The notes below the pieces were generated by a model. That model had not been told where the DNA came from, did not search any database, and worked only from the letters and a program-made list of their open reading frames with translations. The translations under genes and the position numbers were made by a program. Positions 23,935 through 32,087 of a DNA stretch of 59,335 nucleotides are shown piece after piece. How positions within the stretch are numbered: the stretch's first letter is position 1; each line of letters opens with the position of its first letter. Origin of the DNA: an uncultured Treponema sp. (GTDB lineage: Bacteria > Spirochaetota > Spirochaetia > Treponematales > Treponemataceae); assembly GCA_937877535.1 (NCBI GenBank), contig CALFJF010000034.1:1-59335 (forward strand). Reading direction: 5' to 3'.

Positions 23935-25212
23935 ATGAAAGATTCGTTCAAAAATGTCCGCATGGATTCTTTGAATAAAAAATGGGCGCAATCGATTTCG
24001 CGCTTGACTCCGATTTACAGCCGCGGAAACGACCTTCGCTCAGAATTTGAACGCGACTACACGCGACTTTTGCATTGCCGCGCGTACAGAAGGCTTCGGC
24101 ACAAAACGCAAGTTTTTTTTGCCCCACGAAACGACCACGCTTGCACCCGCATGGAACACGTGGGACACGTTGCGTCCGTTTCGCAGACGATTTCGCGCTA
24201 TTTGGGGCTAAACGAAGATTTAACGCGGGCAATCGCACTCGGACACGACATTGGACACGCGCCGTTTGGACATTCTGGCGAGGACATTTTGAATTCGCTT
24301 CTCAAAAAAGACGACGACGTGCCAAGTACGCCAAAGCGATTTTGGCACGAGCGAAACTCGCTCTTTTTTGCCGATTACATTGAAACGCTGGACGACCCAA
24401 ACGAAATCAAAAAACCGCTCAATTTAACGTATGCCGTTCGCGACGGACTCATTTGCCATTGCGGAGAAATCGATGAGCAAGGAATCAAACCGCGAGAAAA
24501 TGCGATGAATCTTTACGACATAAAGCGACCAGGGCTTGTGCAACCGTACACCTGGGAAGGATGCGTTGTAAAACTCAGCGACAAAATTGCTTTTTTGGGA
24601 CGCGACATCGAAGATGCCAGAATGTACCATTTGTTTGACATGGGAAGTTACAGGCAACTTCGAGAAATCGTAATGGCAACGTTTGGGCTTCCTAAACGAG
24701 ATTCATCATTAAAGCGGAGCGGACGCGCGGTAAACACGACCGTCCTCATAAACGACATGATTGTTGACCTTTGCGAACATTCATCTCCGACTGACGGACT
24801 TCGATTTTCGGAAAGTTACGCCCGTTTTATCGTTGAACTCAAAAAGTTCTGCTTCACGAACATTTACAGTCATTGGCGGCTTCAAGAGTTCCAGCATTAC
24901 GCCGAGGTTGTGATAAAAACTATTTACGACACGCTCCTTCGCGCCGAGCCGTTTGCAAAAAACGGCAGACTTCCGTTTAACGCAAACGATTATCCGTCGC
25001 TTGCAAAACCGTTTGAAGAATGGCTCATCTGTCATTCAAATTACAAAAAAGCGGGAGAAGAAAAAGACCTCCGCTACGCAATGCGGTACGACACGCCAAC
25101 GATTTTTGACGTAAACTCTCAAGAATCGTTCCAAAAATGCGTCATCGAATTTATCAGCGGAATGACCGACGATTACGCGATTCAAAGTTTTAACGAAATA
25201 ATTTCTTTTTGA
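23935..25212 (+). CDS. dgt: Deoxyguanosinetriphosphate triphosphohydrolase-like protein
   Basis: 425 residues. HD-domain metal ligands are in CTRMEHVGHV and LGHDIGHAPFGHSGE; RAYRRLRHKTQVF near the start is typical of dGTPase-like proteins. It cleaves dNTPs to nucleoside and tripolyphosphate and so controls dNTP pools. ATG 23935 follows GAGGGGGC; the frame begins 7 codons upstream within the chemotaxis gene. The length sits between the short and the E. coli form (505), as in other type 2-like members. Confidence 0.92.
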   Translation: MKDSFKNVRMDSLNKKWAQSISRLTPIYSRGNDLRSEFERDYTRLLHCRAYRRLRHKTQVFFAPRNDHACTRMEHVGHVASVSQTISRYLGLNEDLTRAIALGHDIGHAPFGHSGEDILNSLLKKDDDVPSTPKRFWHERNSLFFADYIETLDDPNEIKKPLNLTYAVRDGLICHCGEIDEQGIKPRENAMNLYDIKRPGLVQPYTWEGCVVKLSDKIAFLGRDIEDARMYHLFDMGSYRQLREIVMATFGLPKRDSSLKRSGRAVNTTVLINDMIVDLCEHSSPTDGLRFSESYARFIVELKKFCFTNIYSHWRLQEFQHYAEVVIKTIYDTLLRAEPFAKNGRLPFNANDYPSLAKPFEEWLICHSNYKKAGEEKDLRYAMRYDTPTIFDVNSQESFQKCVIEFISGMTDDYAIQSFNEIISF

Positions 25213-25254
25213 GAGGACGCGACGAAACGGTTTTGTTTTGCTAAAATTGAGCGC

Positions 25255-25944
25255 ATGAGGGAAATTTGCTACAAATGCTTGCGACCAAAAGAAACGTGCT
25301 TTTGCCGATTTTTAACGCCGTTTGACCCAAACATAAAATTCGTGATTTTGATGCACCCAAAAGAAGCAAAACGGCAGCGCACGGGAACGGGACGGCTTGC
25401 CTGCGCGGGTATTTTGGGAGCGGAAATTCTTGTGGGCATTGATTTTTCCCAAAACGACCGCTTGAACGCGCTTCTTTTTGACGAGCGATATGTTCCGTTT
25501 TTGTTGTATCCAGGAAAAGACGCGCAAAACGCAACGTCCCCAGCGATTTTTGAAAAACTCAACGGAAAAACGCCTCTCGTCGTCATAATCGATTCAACTT
25601 GGTTTTGCTCAAAAAAAATGCTCCGCCTTAGTTCCAACGTGTCTTCTCTTCCAAAAATCACGTTTTCTGGTTCGTATCGCTCGCTTTTTACGTTCAAACG
25701 AGAGCCGTCGCCTGAGTGCGTTTCCACAATCGAATCTTGCTATTATCTCATAAAGGAATTTTCTGAAGCGGGAATTGCAAAAAGCGACGGAAGCGAAGAA
25801 AGTTTGATAAAAGCGTTCAAAGAAATGGTGCGATTTCAACTTCAAAAAGAAAACGACCGTATCGAAGGAAAAATTCCTGACAGTCATTCCACGGACAGAA
25901 AATATCAAAAAATCAAGCAAATTCCTCACTATTTGCTTTCTTAA
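25255..25944 (+). CDS. DTW-domain protein (tRNA uridine aminocarboxypropyltransferase type)
   Basis: 229 residues. An N-terminal CYKC...CFC cluster, RTGTGRLA, DSTWFCSKKM (the DTW motif, here DSTW) and FKREPSPECVSTIES match the DTWD/TapT family, which uses AdoMet to make acp3U in tRNA. No Shine-Dalgarno site is visible; an extended -10, TGCTAAAAT, ends 7 bases before the ATG, so a leaderless mRNA is likely. The Nudix gene follows 14 bases later and a membrane protein gene after that, suggesting a three-gene operon. Confidence 0.85.
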   Translation: MREICYKCLRPKETCFCRFLTPFDPNIKFVILMHPKEAKRQRTGTGRLACAGILGAEILVGIDFSQNDRLNALLFDERYVPFLLYPGKDAQNATSPAIFEKLNGKTPLVVIIDSTWFCSKKMLRLSSNVSSLPKITFSGSYRSLFTFKREPSPECVSTIESCYYLIKEFSEAGIAKSDGSEESLIKAFKEMVRFQLQKENDRIEGKIPDSHSTDRKYQKIKQIPHYLLS

Positions 25945-25958
25945 AATTAGGAAAAAAA

Positions 25959-26486
25959 ATGCAAAACGACATGACTTTTTGCCCACAATGCGGCGAACAA
26001 AAAATTCAAAATATCAAAAATCGAAAATGGTTGTGCGCTTCTTGCGGCTACGAATTGTACAACAACGTTGCGTCCGCCGTGGGGCTTTTGATTTTTGACA
26101 AAGACGGCAGAGTTCTTTTTGAACGGCGAGCAAAAGAGCCTCGGCGCGGATTTCTTGCGTTTCCGGGCGGCTTTGTGGACCCTGACGAAAGCGCGGAAGA
26201 AGCGGCAGCGCGGGAATGTTTTGAAGAAATCGGCGCAAAAGTCGTTTCGTTGAAATACGTTGCGAGTTTTCCAAACACTTACGAATACAAAGGCGTGCTT
26301 TACAAAACGTGCGACATTTTTTTTGCCGCAAAAATCCTTGAAAATAATGATTTTTTGACGCAAAAAGGCGAAGTGTTATCACTCGAATGGAAATCTGTAA
26401 AAACAAAAGCCGAACTCGATTCTTTGGATTTGGCTTTTGAATCGGCGCGAAAAACGCTTTCCGTGTGGCTTGAATCAAAGGAATAA
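25959..26486 (+). CDS. Nudix hydrolase with N-terminal zinc ribbon
   Basis: 175 residues. CPQCGEQ...CASCGYE (about 8-30) is a zinc ribbon. The Nudix box GFVDPDESAEEAAARECFEE follows (GX5EX7REX2EE pattern, about residues 70-92). The arrangement resembles NudC-like and small ADP-ribose/NADH pyrophosphatases, but the NudC-specific SQPWPFPxS motif is absent. The substrate is probably a nucleoside diphosphate derivative. It lies in the middle of the DTW-Nudix-membrane gene group. Confidence 0.88.
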   Translation: MQNDMTFCPQCGEQKIQNIKNRKWLCASCGYELYNNVASAVGLLIFDKDGRVLFERRAKEPRRGFLAFPGGFVDPDESAEEAAARECFEEIGAKVVSLKYVASFPNTYEYKGVLYKTCDIFFAAKILENNDFLTQKGEVLSLEWKSVKTKAELDSLDLAFESARKTLSVWLESKE

Positions 26487-26489
26487 AAA

Positions 26490-27014
26490 ATGAATGTAAA
26501 TATTTTGATTTTTTTTGTTTCTGTGGCAATTTTTTTGTTTTTTATTTTTTCAATTCCAATGCGAAGAAAATCGCTTTTTTTGCGAGCGGGAAAATGTCTT
26601 CTTTCGCTTCCGTCGCCGTCGTTAAAAAAAATCGTTGGCATTTTTGTAGTTTGCGCGCTCATCATTGCCTTGTTGCCGTTGCAACGATTTGCGCTTTACA
26701 TTCAAATCATTCTTGCTCTTTCGTGCATTTTAGGCGCACATTTTGCTTCACGCGAAGCCATTTCGTTTTCTCGCTTTGGGATTTACGAAAATGCCATTAT
26801 TTTAGGAAACGACACGATTTTCTACGACGAAATCAATCTGTTTCCGACGCTCGCATACGAAAACGACGCAGAAACAACGAGTGTTGACAAAAGTTCCTTG
26901 CAAATCATTTTGAAAAACGGGCAAAAAAAAGAACTCGCTTTTGAAAACGAGGAAGTCAGAAAAAACGTCCTCGATGTGATTCTTTCGATTCGACCAGAGT
27001 TCAAGGCAAAATAG
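26490..27014 (+). CDS. Small membrane protein of unknown function
   Basis: 174 residues. Membrane helices are predicted at about 4-22 and two closely spaced at about 48-85. A soluble C-terminal domain of about 85 residues follows (IYENAIILGNDTIFYDEI, then LKNGQKKELAFENE), similar in style to membrane proteins that carry a PH-like or DUF5673 domain. It starts 3 bases after the Nudix stop, so it is translationally close to that gene. No function is proposed. Confidence 0.7.
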   Translation: MNVNILIFFVSVAIFLFFIFSIPMRRKSLFLRAGKCLLSLPSPSLKKIVGIFVVCALIIALLPLQRFALYIQIILALSCILGAHFASREAISFSRFGIYENAIILGNDTIFYDEINLFPTLAYENDAETTSVDKSSLQIILKNGQKKELAFENEEVRKNVLDVILSIRPEFKAK

Positions 27015-27020
27015 ACTTTT

Positions 27021-27128
27021 GTGGTTTCGACAAACTCAACCACCGAAATTTCTTTCTCAATCACCGTTTTCAGAAAAACAAAAATGATGGGCGTGGCTTC
27101 GATACGACCTTCGGTCTACTCAACCACC
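27021..27128. repeat. Dispersed palindrome, short and long form
   Basis: 27021-27045 is the short form. 27092-27128 is the long form with a nested GACC-TTC-GGTC stem in its loop. The long copy runs into the last codons of the following minus-strand gene, and its GGTTGA supplies the stop codon. Confidence 0.85.
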
Positions 27129-27428
27129 AATTTTTTTCTTGGACGGATAGCGGGAAGTCATTTTTATGTCGAGTTTGTCGCGAAGGTTAAAATGGTCAAG
27201 AACAAAAATTATCGCGCTGCGGGAAATCGCAATCGACGCAAAAAGCCCCGCAATAAGCAAAAACGGCAAAATCACGCCAACGGGAACGCTTTGCCGCGCG
27301 TCTTCGCTCATGCCTGCAAGAAAAAACGCGCTCGCAATAACCAAAAAGCCACAAATTAAAAGCCCCAGCGCAACGTTAAAAATCCCGATTAAAACGTTAA
27401 AAAGCAGCGTTCGCTCTTTGACGGTCAT
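27120..27428 (-). CDS. Small two-helix membrane protein
   Basis: 102 residues from ATG 27428. It overlaps the lspA stop as ATGA and is therefore translationally coupled; GGAGGG precedes it. Hydrophobic helices are at about 10-38 and 50-72. The tail SRYPSKKKIGG is basic and ends inside a palindromic repeat. No family was recognised. Being coupled to lspA suggests an envelope role, but this is only inference. Confidence 0.7.
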   Translation of the reverse strand: MTVKERTLLFNVLIGIFNVALGLLICGFLVIASAFFLAGMSEDARQSVPVGVILPFLLIAGLFASIAISRSAIIFVLDHFNLRDKLDIKMTSRYPSKKKIGG

Positions 27429-27961
27429 TTTTCGCCCTCCGATTTTTTTGATTTTCCTGCAAACAAAAACGAAATGACGAGAATAATTCCGCATACAACA
27501 ACGGCTGAATCGGCGATGTTAAAAGTCGGCCACCGCTCAAAACCAAAAAGTCCGTAGAATTTCACGTCAATAAAATCCACGACCCCAGTGCTTCTAAAAA
27601 ATCTGTCGATGAGATTTCCAAATCCTCCTCCCACAATTCCCGAAATCGCCCAGCGTTGAATCAAACTCAAATCGTCGGTGAAAAAATAGAAAAAAAGAAC
27701 AAAAATCAAAACGATGAGCGGAAGAACGCGAAAAAGCACGCTCCGAATCAAAAGCGACCAACCGTGCCCGATTGAAAACGCAATTCCCGGATTTACAACG
27801 TGAATTATGCGAAAAAAATCGCCTCCGAACGAAAATCCAATTTCACCGACTCCGACCGTGCGCACAATGATGATTTTTGAGATTTGGTCAATCACGACTA
27901 CAAGAAAAAGGAGAAGCAACGGCACCATTTTTTGCTTTGAAAAACGTATTTTTTTTGACAT
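27425..27961 (-). CDS. lspA: Lipoprotein signal peptidase (signal peptidase II)
   Basis: 178 residues from ATG 27961, with four membrane helices. The two catalytic Asp are in VVDFIDV and FNIADSAVV, and NPGIAFSI is the conserved loop. It cleaves prolipoproteins after lipidation, which fits the many lipoproteins of this organism. TACAAT at 27984-27979 is a likely -10. An in-frame TTG at 27970 is an alternative start right at the predicted transcript end. The next gene is translationally coupled. Confidence 0.93.
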   Translation of the reverse strand: MSKKIRFSKQKMVPLLLLFLVVVIDQISKIIIVRTVGVGEIGFSFGGDFFRIIHVVNPGIAFSIGHGWSLLIRSVLFRVLPLIVLIFVLFFYFFTDDLSLIQRWAISGIVGGGFGNLIDRFFRSTGVVDFIDVKFYGLFGFERWPTFNIADSAVVVCGIILVISFLFAGKSKKSEGEK

Positions 27962-28075
27962 AAACACCAACCGATTTCATTGTAGCGAATTTTTGTAGAT
28001 TCTTCCATGGGGGATTCGTTCCATTTTTGCGCGATTAGGTCTATAATATGTCATCTTATTTTTACGGAGAAATGT

Positions 28076-29713
28076 ATGAAACGAATTGTCTTCGCGCTTT
28101 TTGTGGCGGGCGCACTCGTTGCAACGGGTTGCCACAGAGCGCAAAATTCTGGAAGTAGCGCAGCCTCTTCGGGAGAAACGAGCGGAAAGGCGACCGCGCT
28201 TGACGCGGCGACTGCGGCAAACGAAAAAGTCGAAAAGGTTGAAGCCATCACGGACATCGGCGACGTAAAAGGAACGCGCATTTTTGTGGTTGGAGATTCG
28301 ACGTTGAGCGCGTTCAACGACCCGTATTTTTATCCGCGATTCGGGTACGGAACAAAAATCCAAAATTACCTTGCGGACGGCACGGCGACTGTTGTAAATC
28401 TTGCAATGAGCGGTCGTTCTTCAAAAAGTTTCCTCAAAGAAGCGAATTACGAAACTCTCAAAAAAAATCTTCAAAAAGGCGATTTTCTCATAATTGGATT
28501 TGGACATAACGACGAAAAAGCGGAAGAAGCGCGTTACACCAATCCAAATGGAAAAAAGGAAGAAGCTGGCTCTTTCAAAAACTCGCTTTACGAAAATTAC
28601 GTAAAACTTGCCAAAGACAGAAAGGCGACTCCGATTCTTTGTACGCCGATTGTGCGTCGCGCTCCAGGAAAAAGTTACGAAGGCTCGGTTGTTCACGTTA
28701 CGGCAGATGCAGCAGGATTTCCAGGCGGCGATTATCCAAAGGCAATCCGCGAATTAGGAAAAGAAACGGGAACGCTCGTTGTGGATTTGACAGAAATCAC
28801 GCGCGAACGCTACTCATCGCTTACGGACGCGGATACGGCGAAATTCCATGCTCAAATTAACTACAAAGCGGGAAGCACCGATAACACGCACTTGAACGAA
28901 TACGGCGCGGCGGTTATCGCTTACGACGTTGTAAAGGCTGTTGCCGCTGGAAACAAAGATTTTGCAAAGTTTGTCAAAAAAGACGCAGCGGCTCCTTCAA
29001 TCGATATGCTCGTGCAAAATCCTGATTACATAATGCCGTCGTACACGGGCTTTAATCCAAAGGAAGACGCTTCGGCGATTTGGGAAACGACGGCTCCGTG
29101 GTTTGGAACGGTTTTTGGAGATTGTGGCGGCGCGGAAAAACTTTCAAATCCAGACCTTTACGAAATCGAGGAGAAAGACGGAAAAGTTACCATGCACGCA
29201 GGAAGCACGGACGGTTCTACGAGCGTTGGAAAAATCGCGGGCGCGAGCGACGGCATTGCGTTCTATTTTCAGCAAATCCCTGCAAACAAAGACTTTACGT
29301 TGACTGCAACGGCAAAAATCCTCCACGTGGCAAAAAACAATCAAGTTGCGTTTGGACTTATGGCGCGAGATGACGTGTACATCGACAAATTCGATAACTC
29401 GATTAACACCGATTACGTTGCCGCAGGTCCACTCAAAATCGCAAAGGGCGAAGATTACTCGTCGAGTTGGCGACGCTCGGACGGAAACTTGAACGAAACA
29501 AAAAATCAAGGTCAGAGCGTTCCAGAAGCGGGGCAAACCGTGGAGATTTCGCTTTCAAAGAAAGGCAATGTTTACACGGCAAAATATGGCAAAGACTCGG
29601 CAGAATACGGCGCAAATCTTACAAGCATCGACGAAGGCAACATTTACGTTGGACTTTTTACGGTGCGAAGCGCGTACATCGAGTTCAGCAACGTAAAACT
29701 CACGGTTGAATAA
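28076..29713 (+). CDS. Secreted rhamnogalacturonan acetylesterase-like lipoprotein (CE12)
   Basis: 545 residues. A signal peptide ends in ALVATGC, so it is lipidated at Cys about 19. The SGNH hydrolase core (about 60-320) has GDSTLSAF (Ser nucleophile), an Asn in SGRSSKSF, GFGHND and DNTHLNEYGA (Asp/His). A second, beta-rich domain (about 345-545) may bind carbohydrate. It removes acetyl groups from pectin. ATG 28076 follows GGAGA, and TATAAT lies at 28042-28047. The convergent GH28 gene next to it also acts on pectin. Confidence 0.87.
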   Translation: MKRIVFALFVAGALVATGCHRAQNSGSSAASSGETSGKATALDAATAANEKVEKVEAITDIGDVKGTRIFVVGDSTLSAFNDPYFYPRFGYGTKIQNYLADGTATVVNLAMSGRSSKSFLKEANYETLKKNLQKGDFLIIGFGHNDEKAEEARYTNPNGKKEEAGSFKNSLYENYVKLAKDRKATPILCTPIVRRAPGKSYEGSVVHVTADAAGFPGGDYPKAIRELGKETGTLVVDLTEITRERYSSLTDADTAKFHAQINYKAGSTDNTHLNEYGAAVIAYDVVKAVAAGNKDFAKFVKKDAAAPSIDMLVQNPDYIMPSYTGFNPKEDASAIWETTAPWFGTVFGDCGGAEKLSNPDLYEIEEKDGKVTMHAGSTDGSTSVGKIAGASDGIAFYFQQIPANKDFTLTATAKILHVAKNNQVAFGLMARDDVYIDKFDNSINTDYVAAGPLKIAKGEDYSSSWRRSDGNLNETKNQGQSVPEAGQTVEISLSKKGNVYTAKYGKDSAEYGANLTSIDEGNIYVGLFTVRSAYIEFSNVKLTVE

Positions 29714-29721
29714 AAACAACG

Positions 29722-29749
29722 CAAGGGGCAAAACGCCCCTTGTTTTTTG
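29722..29749 (+). terminator. Terminator after the esterase
   Basis: CAAGGGGC and GCCCCTTG form the stem, followed by six T. Confidence 0.85.
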
Positions 29750-29780
29750 ATTTTTGGCAATGGTATCAAAAATTGTTACC

Positions 29781-29820
29781 GTGGTGGTTTCGATACGACC
29801 TTCGGTCTACTCAACCACCA
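29781..29820. repeat. Dispersed palindrome, long form
   Basis: GTGGTGGTTTCGATAC, nested GACCTTCGGTC, then CTCAACCACCA. It lies between two convergent genes. Confidence 0.85.
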
Positions 29821-29847
29821 ACGTATCCTTCAATTCGATTTTTGATT

Positions 29848-31203
29848 TTAGCGGTAAATGAACGGCTCTTTTGGTCCTTCGATTTTTACGTTTTGGAAAG
29901 TCGCGCCAGGCGCATTCAAAATCCTAAAACTTTTTTCTGTAACTTCGGGAAGTCCAAAGAACATATCACTGTTCATCGGGGACTCCGCGCTCGACTCGTC
30001 GGTTGTAAAATGGCAATCCGAAATCGAAAGATTGTCAATCGGCATTTCTGGAAGCCCCGCAATAAATCCCGCGCTTGCCTTGCAGCCCGTGGCTTCGCAG
30101 TCGCTGATTTTTACGTCGTGGATTCTTGGCGTTTCCGCCGTTATCGGTTGCTTTTCAAGGCTAAACAGCGGCGAAGACGTGTCCGTAATTCCGCATTTAT
30201 AATACATATTGAGCGCAATCGGGCAGAGATTATTTTTCATTCGCAGATTTTTGAGTTCAATGTCAAAAAGGTCGCCACCGCGCCCGCGCCGCGACTTGAT
30301 TCTGATTCCACGGTCAGTTCCATCAAGGTCGCAGTCTTCCGCAACCACGTGTCGAATTCCTGCCGCCGTTTCAGAGCCAAGAACGATTCCGCCATGCGCA
30401 TTTTTGACGGTGCAAGCGCGAATCACAACGCCGTCCGTGGGACGATTCACGCGAATTCCGTCTGGTCCTGAGCCACTTTTTAAGCAAATGCCGTCGTCGC
30501 CCACGGAAACCGTGCAACCAATAATCTGCACGTCCTCGCACGAATCAACGTCGATTCCGTCTGTGTTTGGAGCGTCCGAAGGATTTTCAATTTTGAGGTT
30601 TTTGAGAACGAGTTTTTTTGTGTAAAGCGGATGAACCGTCCAAAACGGCGAATCTTTTATTGTAATTCCTTCAAGAACGACATTTTTGCAATTTGTGAAT
30701 TCAACAAGGCTCGGACGCAAAAATTGGATTTCTCGCCCGCCGCCACCGCCAGGCTGCTCAAGATACCCAGGATTCAAAAGCGCGAGGAGTTTTTCATACG
30801 GCTCTTCTGGTTGGCTCTGACCGTTCGCCTTTTTCTTTTTTTTGAGTTCCCACCACGGTTTTCCGTTTCCGTTTAGCGTGCCTTTTCCACAAACGGTGAT
30901 ATTTTGCTTTCCGTTTGCGTAAAGAAGCGGGTGAAGTGCGTAACATTCCACGCCCTCCCAGCGAGTGTAAACGGGCGTATATCGAATCGGGTCTGCAATA
31001 AATAAGATTTCCGCATTTTCTTCAAGATTGAGCGTCATGTCGCTTTCAAGATTTATTGCGCCAACGCTCCATTTTCCCGCAGGAATCGTAAGAGTGCCGC
31101 CGCCATTTCGCGCGATTTCCGTTGTTGCCATTGCAAATGCGTTTGTGTTGTCAAAAACACCATCGCCTTTTCCGCCAAAATCCGTAATCAGGAAGTTTTT
31201 CAT
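29848..31203 (-). CDS. Polygalacturonase (GH28), no signal peptide
   Basis: 451 residues. The right-handed beta-helix carries the GH28 motifs in order: NTDGIDVDS, GDDGICLKSG, AHGGIVLGSE and RGIRIKS. The N-terminus is MKNFLITDFGGKGDGVFDN without a leader, so the enzyme appears cytoplasmic and probably trims imported oligogalacturonides. ATG 31203 follows GGAGAAAAAC; the frame continues 31 codons upstream without a site. It is convergent to the esterase gene; together they point to pectin use. Confidence 0.93.
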   Translation of the reverse strand: MKNFLITDFGGKGDGVFDNTNAFAMATTEIARNGGGTLTIPAGKWSVGAINLESDMTLNLEENAEILFIADPIRYTPVYTRWEGVECYALHPLLYANGKQNITVCGKGTLNGNGKPWWELKKKKKANGQSQPEEPYEKLLALLNPGYLEQPGGGGGREIQFLRPSLVEFTNCKNVVLEGITIKDSPFWTVHPLYTKKLVLKNLKIENPSDAPNTDGIDVDSCEDVQIIGCTVSVGDDGICLKSGSGPDGIRVNRPTDGVVIRACTVKNAHGGIVLGSETAAGIRHVVAEDCDLDGTDRGIRIKSRRGRGGDLFDIELKNLRMKNNLCPIALNMYYKCGITDTSSPLFSLEKQPITAETPRIHDVKISDCEATGCKASAGFIAGLPEMPIDNLSISDCHFTTDESSAESPMNSDMFFGLPEVTEKSFRILNAPGATFQNVKIEGPKEPFIYR

Positions 31204-31454
31204 GTTTTTCTCCAAAACCGATTTTTTTGTGCCAAAAAGATTTGACTTGGTATAAAGAAACTTGGTCAGTTCCCAAACAATTTTATTGTACCACAAGCAA
31301 ACGGTATTTTTGCGATTTTATTTTGAGATTTTCAGACATTTTTCAAAATCTTAGATTACGCCCGATTAAAACGCCGATTTTTGAACACGTTTCTTTTTTC
31401 TTCTTTGCTCTAAGTACTCGAAAAAATAAGAAAAGTGTGTTATTCTCTTCATCT

Positions 31455-32087
31455 ATGAAATCACTGAAATTGGCAATTCTATTTTTTGCGCTGGGCATTT
31501 TTGCTTTTGCAAACGAACGTTCGATGGATTCCGTTTTTGCTTCCCTCACGGAGAACGCAGTTACGAGCGGAGATTTTTTGCAAGAAAAAACTTCGGCAAA
31601 ATTAAAAAAGCCGCTTAAATCGTCTGGAACATTTGTGTTTTCACGGGACGGAATTATTTGGAAAACGCTCAAACCGTTTCCGTCAACAATGGCAGTTACA
31701 AAAGATTCAATTATTCAACGCGGAGCGGACGGGAAAAAGACCGTTTTAGACGGCTCTTCAAGTGAAATTTTCAAAACCGTTGCCGCTTCCCTTTCGGCGA
31801 TTTTTTCCGGAAACCAAGCGGGAATCGAAGAGCATTTTTCAATAAAATCGTTTTCGTCAAATAAAAATTCTTGGAATTTAGTCCTTTCTCCGAAGGATTC
31901 CACGGTCGCAAGCGCGATTTCAAAAATCGAACTTTCAGGAATTTCTGAAAGTGAAAAAACAAAAAAAGCGACGCTCGAATCTCTAAAAATCGTGCAAGGC
32001 GACTCAAATGTTACAACGTACACGCTTTTGAATCAAACATATAAACAGGAACTTTCTTCAGATGAAAAATCGCTCCTCTCCAAATAA
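31455..32087 (+). CDS. LolA-like outer-membrane lipoprotein carrier
   Basis: 210 residues with a signal peptide (about 1-20). The rest follows the LolA fold: FLQEKTSAKLKKPLKSSGTFVFSRDGIIWKTLKPFPSTMAVTK is represented by strands at residues about 41-83, then an IQRGADGKK turn. LolA-like proteins carry lipids or lipoproteins across the periplasm. TATTCT ends 8 bases before ATG 31455, with no Shine-Dalgarno site. The exporter gene overlaps its end by 26 bases, so they are one transcript. The context suggests a dedicated carrier for the exporter rather than the general LolA. Confidence 0.82.
   Translation: MKSLKLAILFFALGIFAFANERSMDSVFASLTENAVTSGDFLQEKTSAKLKKPLKSSGTFVFSRDGIIWKTLKPFPSTMAVTKDSIIQRGADGKKTVLDGSSSEIFKTVAASLSAIFSGNQAGIEEHFSIKSFSSNKNSWNLVLSPKDSTVASAISKIELSGISESEKTKKATLESLKIVQGDSNVTTYTLLNQTYKQELSSDEKSLLSK

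Noticed and set aside
31227..31454. N-terminal extension of the LolA-like protein
   Set aside because: The signal peptide starts at 31455, and the extension covers the promoter of the divergent GH28 gene.
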